A stretch of DNA of 33,081 bases from Methylobacteriaceae bacterium (GCA_019233695.1 JAFAME010000166.1:1-33081), one strand, 5' to 3'; numbered from the stretch's first letter, positions 18,125 through 26,814 are shown. The notes: a model not told the origin generated them from the letters alone. Program-made: numbers and translations.

Positions 18125-19363
18125 CTACGCCCGGTCGAGTCCGTAGAGCGAGTGCAACGTGCGCACCGCAAGCTCGGTATACGCGGCATCGATCAGCACC
18201 GAAAACTTGATCTCCGATGTCGTGATCGCCCTGATGTTGATGCCCTTCTGGGCGAGCGCCTTGAACGCCCGGGCGGCAACGCCGGCGTGGCTGCGCATCC
18301 CCACTCCGATCGCCGAGATTTTCACGACGTCGGTCGCGCCGGTCAGGCTTGCGTAGCCGATCGCCCCGCGGGCTTTCTCGAGAATCCCCTTGGCCCGATC
18401 GAAATCGCCGGTCGGAACGGTGAAGGTAATGTCGGTCGTGGTCGTATCGTCGGAGACGACCTGAATGATCATGTCGACGTTGATGTTGGCTTCCGCGAGC
18501 GGCACGAAGATCGCCGCCGCCACCCCCGGCTTGTCGGCCACCCGACGCAGCGTCAGCTGCGCCTCGTCGGTGGAAAAGGCGATGCCGGTGACGACCTGTT
18601 TTTCCAAGATGTCCTCCTCATCGCAAATGAGCGTGCCAGGGCTCGGATCGGCGGGATTCTCGAAAGAGGAGCGCACGAAGGTCTTCACCTTGTGCAACAT
18701 GGCAAGCTCGACGGAGCGCACCTGCAGGACCTTGGCCCCGAGCGAGGCCATCTCGAGCATTTCCTCGAAGGCGACGCGATCGAGCCGCCGCGCTCTCGGC
18801 ACTACGCGCGGATCGGTCGTGTAAACCCCGTCAACGTCGGTGTAGATGTCGCAGCGATCGGCCTTGAGGGCCGCCGCCACCGCGACCGCGCTCGTGTCCG
18901 ACCCGCCGCGGCCAAGAGTGGTGATCCGGCCGGTCTCCCGGTGAATCCCCTGAAAACCGGTAATGACGGCCACCTCCTTGCGCTCCTTGAAGCGCCTGAC
19001 GATTTCCTCTGCGTCGATGGCCTGGATTCGGGCAGCGCCATGCGCGTTGTCGCACAGGATCGGCACCTGCCAGCCTTGCCAGGACCGCGCCTGGACGCCT
19101 TCGTCCTGGAGCACGATGGCAAGCAGACCGGCGGTAACGATTTCCCCGGACGCGACGACCGCGTCATATTCGCGCGCGTCGTGCGCCATGGCGGCCTCGC
19201 GGCACCACTCGACGAGCTCGTTCGTCTTGCCGGCCATGGCAGAGACGACGACGGCAACGTCATGGCCGGCATCGACTTCGCGCTTGACGTGGCGTGCGAC
19301 GTTCCTGATGCGGGCGATGTCGGCGACCGACGTGCCGCCGAATTTCAGGACGAGACGGGCCAT
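18125..19363 (-). CDS. lysC: Aspartate kinase LysC
   Basis: It phosphorylates aspartate to 4-aspartyl phosphate, the entry to lysine, threonine, methionine and diaminopimelate synthesis. The 412-residue length is typical of the class with a kinase domain and two C-terminal ACT domains. [15 protein letters not shown] opens the protein, followed by [45 protein letters not shown], and ACT regions [19 protein letters not shown] and [20 protein letters not shown]. The latter are the usual sites for lysine/threonine feedback. An internal start giving a separate beta subunit (as in Bacillus) is possible but not evident. It is divergent from ubiG. Confidence 0.97.
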   Translation of the reverse strand: MARLVLKFGGTSVADIARIRNVARHVKREVDAGHDVAVVVSAMAGKTNELVEWCREAAMAHDAREYDAVVASGEIVTAGLLAIVLQDEGVQARSWQGWQVPILCDNAHGAARIQAIDAEEIVRRFKERKEVAVITGFQGIHRETGRITTLGRGGSDTSAVAVAAALKADRCDIYTDVDGVYTTDPRVVPRARRLDRVAFEEMLEMASLGAKVLQVRSVELAMLHKVKTFVRSSFENPADPSPGTLICDEEDILEKQVVTGIAFSTDEAQLTLRRVADKPGVAAAIFVPLAEANINVDMIIQVVSDDTTTTDITFTVPTGDFDRAKGILEKARGAIGYASLTGATDVVKISAIGVGMRSHAGVAARAFKALAQKGINIRAITTSEIKFSVLIDAAYTELAVRTLHSLYGLDRA

Positions 19364-19504
19364 GCGAGAGGCTTTACGGCTTCAATCGGGAGGGTTTGTG
19401 CGAGCTCGCGTCGCTGGCGGGGCAGCTTGTCACGCTGGCATCCGGCCCTTGGGGCGCGTATACATGACGATGCTGCAACTGACTGTCAACGCCGCGAGCG
19501 GCCG

Positions 19505-20278
19505 ATGACTGAAGGCGACACGGTCGCGCCGAGTGCCCGGACCTCCTTCGATCCCGCCGAGGTGGCACGGTTTGAACGGCTGGGCGAGGACTGGTGGAAT
19601 CCCCGCGGCGCGATGCGGGCACTGCACCGCCTCAATCCGGTGCGTCTTGCCTATATCCGCGACCTTGCAGTGCGCAGCCTTCCGGCCGGCGACGCACCCC
19701 AGACAAAGGGGCAGCGTCCGCTGGCCGGCCTTGCAATACTCGACATCGGCTGCGGAGGCGGGCTCCTGACCGAGCCCCTGGCCCGGCTCGGCGCGTCGAT
19801 GACCGCGATCGATCCGGCACCGGCCAACATCGAGGTCGCAAAAAGCCATGCCGCGCGACACGGCCTTCACATCGACTATCGTGCGATCACGGCAGAAGAG
19901 CTTGCGGAGACGGGCTCGACGTTCGATGTGGTGCTTGCGATGGAAGTCGTCGAGCATGTGACGGACATGCCTGCGTTCGTGGCGCTTGCCTGTTCGTTCG
20001 TCAGGCCCGGCGGACTCTTCGTTGCGGCAACGCTCAATCGGAGCCTGAGAAGCTTTGCGCTCGCCATCATCGGCGCCGAATATGTGCTGGGCTGGCTGCC
20101 GAAAGGCACGCATCGTTGGGAGAGGTTCGTCACGCCGGAGGAGCTTGCCGCCGCGGCCGGCGCGGCGGGCGTGCGAATCTTCGACCGCAGGGGCGCGGTT
20201 TACGACGTGCTGCTCGAAGCGTGGCGCCTCAGCCGCGACCTGAGCGTCAACTACATGGTCGCCGGCCGGCGCCAGTGA
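19505..20278 (+). CDS. ubiG: Ubiquinone biosynthesis O-methyltransferase UbiG
   Basis: A SAM-dependent methyltransferase that carries out both O-methylations in ubiquinone synthesis at the membrane surface. The 257-residue protein has the UbiG N-terminus FERLGEDWWNPRGAMRALHR, SAM motif I LDIGCGGGLLTEPLARLGA, the post-I acidic residue in MTAIDPAP, VLAMEVVEHV, and the UbiG-typical GTHRWERFVTPEEL followed by VNYMVAGRR. The ATG at 19505 is chosen to match the family start. It lies about 140 bases from the divergent lysC. Assignment is firm. Confidence 0.95.
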   Translation: MTEGDTVAPSARTSFDPAEVARFERLGEDWWNPRGAMRALHRLNPVRLAYIRDLAVRSLPAGDAPQTKGQRPLAGLAILDIGCGGGLLTEPLARLGASMTAIDPAPANIEVAKSHAARHGLHIDYRAITAEELAETGSTFDVVLAMEVVEHVTDMPAFVALACSFVRPGGLFVAATLNRSLRSFALAIIGAEYVLGWLPKGTHRWERFVTPEELAAAAGAAGVRIFDRRGAVYDVLLEAWRLSRDLSVNYMVAGRRQ

Positions 20279-20305
20279 CCTGCCGGCGGCGAGCGATCGC
20301 GAGCC

Positions 20306-20779
20306 TCAGTTCCGTTCTTCGGGCAGCCGCGGGATCGGCATGATCTCGACGCCCTCTTCGAGGAGCGCGCGCGCATCTTCGAGCGAGGCCTCCCCCCGGA
20401 TCGAGCGGTGCGGGATGTCGCCCTCGTGCATGCGTCGCGCCTCATTTGGAAAGCGCTGACCGACATCGTCGGTGTCGGCGACGATCCTGGCATGCAGAGC
20501 GCGGACCATGGCCCGCAGGTTTTGCTGGCGCTCGTCGAGCAGTGCGACAGGCTGGGTTGGCGCCGGCGGCGGCGAGGGTGCAGGGTCGCCCTGCGGCTCG
20601 ATGATCTGCCTGTCGCGCCGCGCAATCGAGGGCGCCATGATCGCCTTCCCGACCTTCGCCGAGCCACATTCCGGGCAGGTCACGAGCCCGCGCTTCGCCT
20701 GGGTTTCGTAGGCAGCGCTGCTCTGGAACCAGCTGTCGAAGTCGTGGGCGCTTTCGCACACGAGCGCATATTTGATCAT
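20306..20779 (-). CDS. DUF1178 family protein
   Basis: A 157-residue protein of a conserved alphaproteobacterial/betaproteobacterial family of unknown function. MIKYALVCESAHDFDSWFQSS at the N-terminus, the CPECGSAKVGKAIMAPSIAR stretch with a possible metal-binding CxxC, and the C-terminal EARRMHEGDIPHRSIRG plus IPRLPEERN are family hallmarks. A proline-rich linker (about residues 62-78) separates the halves. It lies 37 bases downstream of the glutaredoxin gene on the same strand. In related genomes I recall a carbon-nitrogen hydrolase gene sitting between these two; none is here. Confidence 0.9.
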   Translation of the reverse strand: MIKYALVCESAHDFDSWFQSSAAYETQAKRGLVTCPECGSAKVGKAIMAPSIARRDRQIIEPQGDPAPSPPPAPTQPVALLDERQQNLRAMVRALHARIVADTDDVGQRFPNEARRMHEGDIPHRSIRGEASLEDARALLEEGVEIMPIPRLPEERN

Positions 20780-20816
20780 GCGTGCCGATTATTCCAGCTG
20801 AAGATTGCCAAACCCT

Positions 20817-21107
20817 TCAAGGCGATAAGAGTCCGTCGAGCTTGCCGGCGCGCTCCAGCGCGTAGAGATCGTCGCAGCCGCCCACATGCGTGTCGCCGAT
20901 GAAGATCTGCGGCACGGTCCAGCGGCCGTGCGCCAGCGCTGCCATTTTCCGCTGAGCTGCCATGTCGCCATCGACGCTGATTTCCTCGAATCGTGCGTTC
21001 TTGCCGCTCAGAAGGTCCTTGGCGGCATGACAATACGGACACCAGCTCTTGGTGTAGATGGTGATCGGCGGCATGAAGGGAGGATCCTGGTCGACGGCCA
21101 AATTCAT
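20817..21107 (-). CDS. grxC: Glutaredoxin GrxC (dithiol, CPYC)
   Basis: A small cytoplasmic thiol-disulfide oxidoreductase that uses glutathione. The active-site CPYC is at residues 23-26 of the 96-residue reading, followed by the TVPQIFIGDTHVGGCDDLYAL glutathione-binding region (TVP and GGCDD motifs). Two starts are possible. The ATG at 21107 overlaps the comF stop as ATGA and adds 11 residues. The ATG at 21074 (MPPITIYTKSWC) matches the usual family N-terminus and has AGGA upstream. The longer form is listed because of the overlap, but the shorter may be the mature start. It is co-directional with comF and DUF1178. Confidence 0.94.
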   Translation of the reverse strand: MNLAVDQDPPFMPPITIYTKSWCPYCHAAKDLLSGKNARFEEISVDGDMAAQRKMAALAHGRWTVPQIFIGDTHVGGCDDLYALERAGKLDGLLSP

Positions 21108-21940
21108 ATGGGAAGTCCCTGGCCTGCCACAACCCGGGCGAACACGAGCACATCGATCGAGCGCGCGCCGGCGCGGGACAGGGCGCGGGCTGCCGCGTTT
21201 AGGGTAGCCCCCGAGGTCAACACGTCATCGACGAGCACGATTCGCCGATCATGTACCCGAGGCCTCATCTCGTCAGGCACCCGGAATGCGCCCTGGACGT
21301 TTTCGGCGCGTTGCGTCCGCGTAAGGCGGACCTGCGGCGGCGTGGCCTTGATCCGATGAAGCGCAAAGGATTCGACCGGCACATGGGAAGCTTTCGAAAT
21401 CGAATGTGCGAGCGCCCCGGCCTGGTTGAAGCGCCTCGACCACAGCCGCAGCCGATGCAATGGCACCGGCACCAGGACATCGGCATCCTTCAGAAGGTCG
21501 GCGCCGGCCCGCGCCATCCAGCGCCCCATGGGTCGAGCAAGCTCCAGCCGGTCGCCGTATTTCAGGCGGTGCACCAGTTCGCGCACCGGCCCGTCGTCGA
21601 AGACGGCGACCGCACGGGCCCGGTGAAAAACGGGCGGGTTGACCACCGCCTCCGGCGAGAGCAGCTCAGGCCCACCATCCTGCGCAAAAGGAATGCCGAG
21701 CCGTTCGCAATAGGGTCGTTCGATGAAGCGGACCTTGCGCCAGCAGATAGAGCAGAGCGTCCCGACGGCGGCCGTCGGAGCGCTGCATGCAAGGCACGTC
21801 GGCGGGTAGACGACATCGAGCGCCACGCGTACGCAGCGCCGAACGATCGCCCGCGCACTTGCGATCGCCGCGCCCGGCTGCCGGTTGACGGCTTCAGAGG
21901 CAGCAAGCGGCTCAGTATCGGTGGCGATTTCCGTGGGCAC
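21104..21940 (-). CDS. ComF family phosphoribosyltransferase-like protein
   Basis: A 278-residue ComF-type protein. An N-terminal four-cysteine zinc-finger-like element (CLACSAPTAAVGTLCSICW) is followed by a PRTase-fold domain with LVPVPLHRLRLWSRRFNQA, RTQRAENVQGAF and the PRPP-binding motif RIVLVDDVLTSGATL. In naturally transformable bacteria ComF assists DNA uptake; in most alphaproteobacteria the role is untested. The first ~35 residues are poorly conserved, and the start is a GTG at 21940, so a later start is possible. It overlaps the glutaredoxin gene by four bases and diverges from the methyltransferase gene. Confidence 0.9.
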   Translation of the reverse strand: MPTEIATDTEPLAASEAVNRQPGAAIASARAIVRRCVRVALDVVYPPTCLACSAPTAAVGTLCSICWRKVRFIERPYCERLGIPFAQDGGPELLSPEAVVNPPVFHRARAVAVFDDGPVRELVHRLKYGDRLELARPMGRWMARAGADLLKDADVLVPVPLHRLRLWSRRFNQAGALAHSISKASHVPVESFALHRIKATPPQVRLTRTQRAENVQGAFRVPDEMRPRVHDRRIVLVDDVLTSGATLNAAARALSRAGARSIDVLVFARVVAGQGLPI

Positions 21941-22061
21941 GGCTCGATTCTAAGTCAAAAGGCCGCGTCGTGGCATTCGTCCTTTCGGGCAATGCCACAT
22001 CCTTCCACATCCGCCCGGAGCCGACGGGCAGCCTTTTGACGCGGGCCTGGCCCGAACGCAT

Positions 22062-22982
22062 ATGAAGACAATGCAGCACGCGGCCGCCCCGAACGCCGAA
22101 CGTCTCGTCTTCGATCGGGCGCTGGTGCGCGCGCGCCTCGCCCGCGCCATTCGACGGGGCGCTGTCGATTTTCTGCTGGCGCGCGCAGCAGATGACCTCG
22201 GCGACCGGCTGGCTACGGTGCTGCGCGAATTCAAATTGGCTCTCGATCTCGGCACGCCCGGCGGTCACGTTACCAAACGCCTTCTCCAGCGCGACCGCCT
22301 CGGAGCCGTAGTCCGAGCGGCGCCGCTAAGGGAGCCGACCGCGCCGGGGTTGCTGGCGCTCGTTGCCGACGAGGAGGCGCTGCCCTTCGCTCCGGCGCGC
22401 TTCGATCTCATCGTGTCCGCGCTGGCGCTGCAATGGGCCAATGACCTTCCGGGTGCCCTGATCCAGATCCGGCGCGCGCTCAAACCGGATGGTCTCCTTC
22501 TCGGCTGCCTTGTCGGCGGCCGCACATTGTTCGAATTGCGCCAGGCGTTGGCGAGCGCGGAAGTCGAGATCGAAGGAGGCGCCAGCCCGCGCGTGGCCCC
22601 GTTCACCGATGTGCGCGACATGGGCGGGCTGTTGCAGCGCGCCGGCTTCGCTTTGCCGGTAGCCGATGTCGACACGATCGTGGTCCGCTACGCCGATCCG
22701 ATCAGGCTCATGTATGACCTGCGCGCCATGGGCGCAACCAATGCCCTGTCCCAGCGCCGGCGCACTCCGCTGAAGCGGGCGGTGCTGCTGCGCGCCTGCG
22801 AGGTCTATGCCGAGCAGTTCGCCGATACCGACGGGCGCATCCGCGCCACCTTCGAGCTCGTATGGTTTTCCGGCTGGTCGCCGCACGAGAGCCAGCCGAA
22901 ACCGGCGCGGCCGGGCTCGGCATCCATACGGCTCGCCGACGCCCTCGGAGTGGCGGAGATCCGACCGAAGGATGCGAGCTGA
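22062..22982 (+). CDS. SAM-dependent methyltransferase-fold protein (NDUFAF5/BioC-like)
   Basis: A 306-residue protein. The N-terminal VFDRALVRARLARAIRRGA, the central LVADEEALPFAPARFDLIVS and ALQWANDLPGALIQIRRALK, and the C-terminal YEVYAEQ-like segment (RACEVYAEQFADTDGRIRATFE) resemble the alphaproteobacterial homologues of NDUFAF5. In mitochondria that protein is a complex I assembly factor that hydroxylates an arginine of NDUFS7. SAM motif I reads LDLGTPGGHVT instead of the usual DLGCGxG, so the cofactor site is altered but keeps the aspartate and the glycine pair. BioC is an alternative, but no biotin genes are near. It is convergent with DUF4337, sharing a hairpin that includes both stops. 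Confidence 0.8.
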   Translation: MKTMQHAAAPNAERLVFDRALVRARLARAIRRGAVDFLLARAADDLGDRLATVLREFKLALDLGTPGGHVTKRLLQRDRLGAVVRAAPLREPTAPGLLALVADEEALPFAPARFDLIVSALALQWANDLPGALIQIRRALKPDGLLLGCLVGGRTLFELRQALASAEVEIEGGASPRVAPFTDVRDMGGLLQRAGFALPVADVDTIVVRYADPIRLMYDLRAMGATNALSQRRRTPLKRAVLLRACEVYAEQFADTDGRIRATFELVWFSGWSPHESQPKPARPGSASIRLADALGVAEIRPKDAS

Positions 22983-22994
22983 CCCTCAGCTCGC
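22974..22994. terminator. Perfect hairpin spanning both convergent stop codons
   Basis: GCGAGCTGA (22974-22982) and its exact complement TCAGCTCGC (22986-22994) flank a three-base loop. Each arm is the last codons plus TGA stop of one gene: the methyltransferase on plus and DUF4337 on minus, so both proteins end in Ser from the same palindrome. It is a probable bidirectional transcript end, though no U-tract follows on the downstream side of either strand. Confidence 0.5.
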
Positions 22995-23564
22995 CAAAAA
23001 ACCCCAGGCGGCAACGCCGATGCCCACGGCGGCGAATGCCAGCGCGCCGGCGTAGAGCCACATCTTGCGGGTCAGCACGGTGATCGACGCCAGGGCAACG
23101 GCGACCTGCAGCAGCGTGACGCCGAGAGCCATCCGCTCATGCGGAACGACCTTGGCTTGCGATTGGCCATCAAGCGATTGGGACTCCGAGGTAAGCTTGT
23201 CGGCGTCCTTCTTGATGTCGTCCTTCTCCTTGGCATATCTCTCGGCGTCCGCCTTGAACTTCTCCCGGGCCTTGTCGTCGGCTGCCAGCACGCTCAGGCT
23301 CGAGGCGATGAATTCCCGCGTCGATTTTGCCTGGTAGTAGGCCCATTGATCGGTCGCCACCGTCATTTTGCCGATGGAATCGTTCTTCAGCAGCATCGCC
23401 TCGCTTTCCACCTGCCCGGATTGGTAGCCGAAGAGCGCCCCGATCGTGGCGAGGATGGCGGTAGTCAGGGCAACCTTCTGGGCAAGGGTGTCGGAATGGG
23501 CGCCATGCTCGACCATCTCCTCGTGCGGCGAATGAACGTGAACCCCGGCGTGTTGCTCGGTCAT
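22986..23564 (-). CDS. DUF4337 family membrane protein
   Basis: A 192-residue membrane protein of unknown function. A His-rich N-terminus (HAGVHVHSPHEEMVEHGAH) precedes a hydrophobic segment at about residues 31-48 (VALTTAILATIGALFGYQ). Next is a soluble, charged, probably coiled middle region with the family-typical DQWAYYQAKSTRE and AKEKDDIKKDADK. Two membrane helices close it (MALGVTLLQVAVALASITVL and MWLYAGALAFAAVGIGVAAW). The ATG at 23564 is preferred because AGGGAA precedes it; an upstream in-frame start adds eight residues of no significance. It lies 29 bases downstream of the coiled-coil gene on the same strand, so the two may be co-transcribed. Confidence 0.85.
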   Translation of the reverse strand: MTEQHAGVHVHSPHEEMVEHGAHSDTLAQKVALTTAILATIGALFGYQSGQVESEAMLLKNDSIGKMTVATDQWAYYQAKSTREFIASSLSVLAADDKAREKFKADAERYAKEKDDIKKDADKLTSESQSLDGQSQAKVVPHERMALGVTLLQVAVALASITVLTRKMWLYAGALAFAAVGIGVAAWGFLAS

Positions 23565-23593
23565 GATGTTCCCTTGCAGAAATGCCAATCTGA

Positions 23594-24865
23594 CTATTTC
23601 GACGTGCGTGCCGCCTGGCTCGGTGGCCCGGCGGCGAACTCGGCTGCACCCGGGGCCGATCCTCGTACGCCGTCGCGGGCTTCCCGCGCGGCCAGTCTTT
23701 CCCGACGCACTCTCACGTCAGCCGACTTGGCTTGCGGCGCGGAGGTATCCATCGAGCCTGCCAATCGCCGCACCTCGGCCGCGATTTCCAGTATGGTGCT
23801 TTGCAGGTCGGCATCCTTCATCGCCGCCGAAAGGGTCGTTGCCGCCGGGACGCCGTCATCGCGGCGCGCAGTGTCGAGCGCAAGCGACTGCGCCGCCTTC
23901 TGTTCCTGCAGCAGCGCGTCACGATCGCGCCGCGCCACCTCCAGCGCGCCCTCGAGCGCAGCCTTTTCCGCCCTGAGCAATTCGATCCGCTGCAGCGTCT
24001 GCCGTTCGGCCTCGCGAGCCTCCTGGGCGGCTCGGATCAGCTTGTCTTCGAGGTCTGCGACACGCGCCAGCAGCGCCGCAATCGTCTCGTCCCGCTTGCT
24101 GATCGTGGCAAGGTGATTTGCCCGGTCCGCATCGACTGTCGCACGCGCCGCCTCCATCTCGGCAATCTGCGCTGTCTGCGAAGTGATGCGGGCCTCGAGC
24201 ATGGCGTGGCGCGCCTGCATCAGCGAAATCTCAGTGCGGGCTGATTCCTGAGCCGTCGAGACGACTTCGAGATCGTGCAGCCGCCGTTGAATGACTTCGT
24301 CGCTTTCCCGAAGCTTTCGGTCGATGTCCTCTGATTTGGCCTGCCCCGCTTCGACGGTCGTCTGCAGCGCCGCGATCGTAAAGCGCCTCTGGTCGGCGAG
24401 TTCGCCAAGCCGACGATGGTCCTCGGTCAGCTCGTCCAGGGCAAGGCGCGTGCGCTCAAGAAGGCCGGACGTGTCATAAAACTCCTTGGACACGGCGCCG
24501 AGTTCGGCCTCGGTAGCCGTCAGGGTGGCGCCTACCTCGCTGAGGCTGGCGGCGAGCCCGCTCGCGGTCGTTCGGGTCTCGGCCAGATCGGCTTCAAGGA
24601 CGGTGATTTGCCGCGCTCGTCGCCCGAGTTCGCCGAAATCGAGCGCGCGTTGGCGTGAGACGTGCTCCAGTTTCTGCTCGAGGCGACGCTGAACGACCGC
24701 GCTCTCGGCACGCAACCGGTCCCGCTCGGCAACGACCTCCGCCATCGACAGTGGCAGGTGGCGCTCCAGGCGACGCAGCGACAGGCGCACCGCCCGGCCC
24801 CAGACGGCAGGCAACAACATGAGGATGATCAGGCCCGCGGCGAGAAACCCGAGGGCGAAGATCAT
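23594..24865 (-). CDS. Membrane-anchored coiled-coil protein, function unknown
   Basis: I do not recognise a named family. The 423-residue product has one N-terminal membrane segment (FALGFLAAGLIILMLLPAVW, residues 3-22), a basic stretch (RAVRLSLRRLERHLP), then about 300 residues of heptad-rich coiled coil (from AEVVAERDRLRAES to ARRDRDALLQEQ). A Pro/Ala/Ser-rich tail with a short conserved-looking helix (DADLQSTILEIAAEVRRLAG) ends it. Topology suggests a cytoplasmic coil tethered to the inner membrane, as in many envelope or division scaffolds; that is inference. An ATG at 24865 is taken as the start; a TTG at 24880 would add five residues. DUF1134 is upstream on the same strand, 177 bases away. 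Confidence 0.8.
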   Translation of the reverse strand: MIFALGFLAAGLIILMLLPAVWGRAVRLSLRRLERHLPLSMAEVVAERDRLRAESAVVQRRLEQKLEHVSRQRALDFGELGRRARQITVLEADLAETRTTASGLAASLSEVGATLTATEAELGAVSKEFYDTSGLLERTRLALDELTEDHRRLGELADQRRFTIAALQTTVEAGQAKSEDIDRKLRESDEVIQRRLHDLEVVSTAQESARTEISLMQARHAMLEARITSQTAQIAEMEAARATVDADRANHLATISKRDETIAALLARVADLEDKLIRAAQEAREAERQTLQRIELLRAEKAALEGALEVARRDRDALLQEQKAAQSLALDTARRDDGVPAATTLSAAMKDADLQSTILEIAAEVRRLAGSMDTSAPQAKSADVRVRRERLAAREARDGVRGSAPGAAEFAAGPPSQAARTSK

Positions 24866-25042
24866 GGCTTGTTCAATCAACGCCCAGTCCGATCCGAGCT
24901 AAGGCAGCACGCAACAATGCCATGGCCGGCAGGAAAGTTCAAAACGGCAAGGCTCCCGCTGCTTTTGGCCAATCGAACGCTGCAGTCGCGTTCAACCTCG
25001 CCGACATTCGGTGGCGTGCCGATATTTCCTTTGTCCATGCCC

Positions 25043-25627
25043 TCAGAACGGATTCCACGTCGCGCCCGGCGTGAACTTCAAATAGCCCAGGCTGACGCCG
25101 AGACGAGCCCCGAGACCGGAGCGGATCGGGACGACCACAACCTCGGCCCCGGTCAGCGCAGTGAAGCCGAACCCGCCGACGAAATAGGCCGAGCCGTCGA
25201 TGCCGCCGTAGCGTGCAAAGATCGCCTCCGTCGAGGGCAGATTGTAGACGAGCATCATGGTTCGATCACCGTCGCCTCCGGCGTCGAAGCCGACGGACGG
25301 CCCCTGCCAGTAGACGCGCATATCGCCGGCATTGCGCGTATACATCACGCCCTCGCCATAGCGCAGGCCCCCGATAAACGCGCCCGAGGCCTCCTGCCCC
25401 AAGATATAGGCGTTCGGGCGCCCCCAGCGGCGCGTCGCTTCCTCGACGACGGATGCGAGGCCCCGCGAAATTGTCCCGAAGAAGCGGTTGCCGTCGTCGA
25501 TGATCTCGCCCACGCTGAAGCTCTCCGGCGGCGTGGAGGCCTGGGCCAGAGCAAGCGACGGCGCAGCGCTGAGGGCCAGCGTGGCACATCCCCGGAGAAT
25601 GATGTCCCTGCGCGACGCCTTGTCCAT
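25043..25627 (-). CDS. DUF1134 family exported protein
   Basis: A 194-residue protein of a widespread alphaproteobacterial family of unknown function, remotely like YSC84/lipid-binding domains. It has an export signal at residues 1-29 (MDKASRRDIILRGCATLALS then APSLALA) with an RR pair that could suit Tat as well as Sec. The mature part carries the family blocks SVGEIIDDGNRFFGTISRGLA, WGRPNAYILGQEASGAFIGG, LRYGEGVMYTRNAGDMRVYW and GGDGDRTMMLVYNLPS. AGGGGA stands seven bases before the ATG at 25627. It is downstream of the CysQ-like gene by 118 bases on the same strand. Confidence 0.9.
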   Translation of the reverse strand: MDKASRRDIILRGCATLALSAAPSLALAQASTPPESFSVGEIIDDGNRFFGTISRGLASVVEEATRRWGRPNAYILGQEASGAFIGGLRYGEGVMYTRNAGDMRVYWQGPSVGFDAGGDGDRTMMLVYNLPSTEAIFARYGGIDGSAYFVGGFGFTALTGAEVVVVPIRSGLGARLGVSLGYLKFTPGATWNPF

Positions 25628-25745
25628 CGTCCATCCCCTCAGCGGACAACGCTCTCAGGCAGCGCTTGCGCCGGCCTCTCGAGGCGCGGCAGCTGACCTG
25701 ATTCGGGGAAAGGCTAGGGAACAAACATGTCTGCGCGATGGCAGT

Positions 25746-26594
25746 TCACAGCATTCGGGCTCGCTCGGGGTCGCCCCAGGCGATGAAGCCGCCGTTTCGA
25801 TACTGCGCTTTGCTCTTGCCGTACTTGAATGGACGGTGGTCGCAACCCTCGACTGTGCCGCCGGCGGCGCGCAGCACCGCTTCGCCGGCGGCGGTATCCC
25901 ATTCCATGGTCGGGCCAAAGCGGGGGTAGACATCGGCCTCGCCCTGCGCCAGCAGACAGAATTTCAGCGAGGAGCCGGCGCAACGCCGTTCCCCAATCGG
26001 GAGCCTTTCAAGGAAGGCCTCGGTCTGCGGATCGGCATGGGAACGGCTGGCGATGGCGACAAGGCCGTTTGCCGGCGCAGGACGAGCGTGAATCGGCCGG
26101 ACAACACTGCGACCCGGCAGTGCCGCTCCAGGGGTGGCCTCGCACGCGAAGGCGTGGTGACCGGCATACCACAAACGCGCAATGGCCGGAGCATAGACCG
26201 CTCCGGCCACCGGCACTCCCTCTTTCACGAGGGCGATGTTGAGGGTGAATTCGCCGTTATGGTTAAGAAATTCCCGTGTGCCGTCGAGGGGATCGACCAG
26301 GATGAATCGGTCGCATGGCGCTGGCGTATCGCCGCGTGATGCGGATTCCTCCGCAACGACTGCCACACCGGGAAGCCGCCGCCGCAGGCCCTCGAGGATG
26401 ATCCCCTCTGCCCGCTCATCAGCCTCGCAGACCGGGCTGGCATCCGCCTTCCTGCGGACGTGACATCCCCGGCCATAGACCTCCATCACTGCCGGGCCTG
26501 CCTCGAGCGTCAACGCGGCGCAGATCTCACCCACCTCGTCGCGGTCCCGATCATCCAATCGGTCGCCGGCGGTCGGCACGGAGAGCGTGTGCAT
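25746..26594 (-). CDS. cysQ: CysQ-like 3'(2'),5'-bisphosphate nucleotidase (inositol monophosphatase superfamily)
   Basis: It hydrolyses adenosine 3',5'-bisphosphate (PAP), a by-product of sulfate assimilation, to AMP. The 282-residue protein has the metal-binding motifs of the superfamily: VVAEESAS, ILVDPLDGTREFLN (DPIDGTxxF type) and PTMEWDTAAGEAVLRAAGG, with KADASPVCEADERAE before them. The REFLN ending of the second motif favours CysQ over inositol monophosphatase. The ATG at 26594 is chosen because GAGGA lies six bases upstream; an upstream ATG at 26606 is possible. It diverges from chpT. Confidence 0.9.
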   Translation of the reverse strand: MHTLSVPTAGDRLDDRDRDEVGEICAALTLEAGPAVMEVYGRGCHVRRKADASPVCEADERAEGIILEGLRRRLPGVAVVAEESASRGDTPAPCDRFILVDPLDGTREFLNHNGEFTLNIALVKEGVPVAGAVYAPAIARLWYAGHHAFACEATPGAALPGRSVVRPIHARPAPANGLVAIASRSHADPQTEAFLERLPIGERRCAGSSLKFCLLAQGEADVYPRFGPTMEWDTAAGEAVLRAAGGTVEGCDHRPFKYGKSKAQYRNGGFIAWGDPERARML

Positions 26595-26809
26595 ACGGGT
26601 CCTCATTCGGGCGGCAACGGCCTGGGCGAAGGTGGCCTGTCGGACTGCCCTTGGCAAGCGCCGCGGCAGCTTAACATAGTGTCGCATGCAAAAGATCGCA
26701 TGCCCGGGCAGCATCGAACCGGCCCTGCCGGGCAGGCTCGGGTGCCAGCGCGGTCAGCGACTGCCCGCCAATATGTAAACCATTAACGCCTTCATTCAGT
26801 TGCGGGCGC

Positions 26810-26814
26810 GAGTC
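26810..26814. promoter_or_regulatory. GANTC (CcrM-type) site upstream of chpT
   Basis: GAGTC, 62 bases before the chpT ATG, in the 281-base divergent cysQ/chpT gap. CcrM methylates GANTC in alphaproteobacteria and can time promoters through GcrA. A nearby TTAAC (26783-26787) lacks a proper second half-site. A single site is weak evidence. Confidence 0.25.

Noticed and set aside
18083-19504. Upstream in-frame extension of ubiG by hundreds of codons
   Set aside because: It runs antisense through lysC and lacks protein-like composition; ubiG motifs begin only after 19505.
26771-26787. Possible CtrA site upstream of chpT (GTAAACCATTAAC)
   Set aside because: TTAAC is present, but no half-site lies at the seven-base spacing, so it does not meet the consensus.
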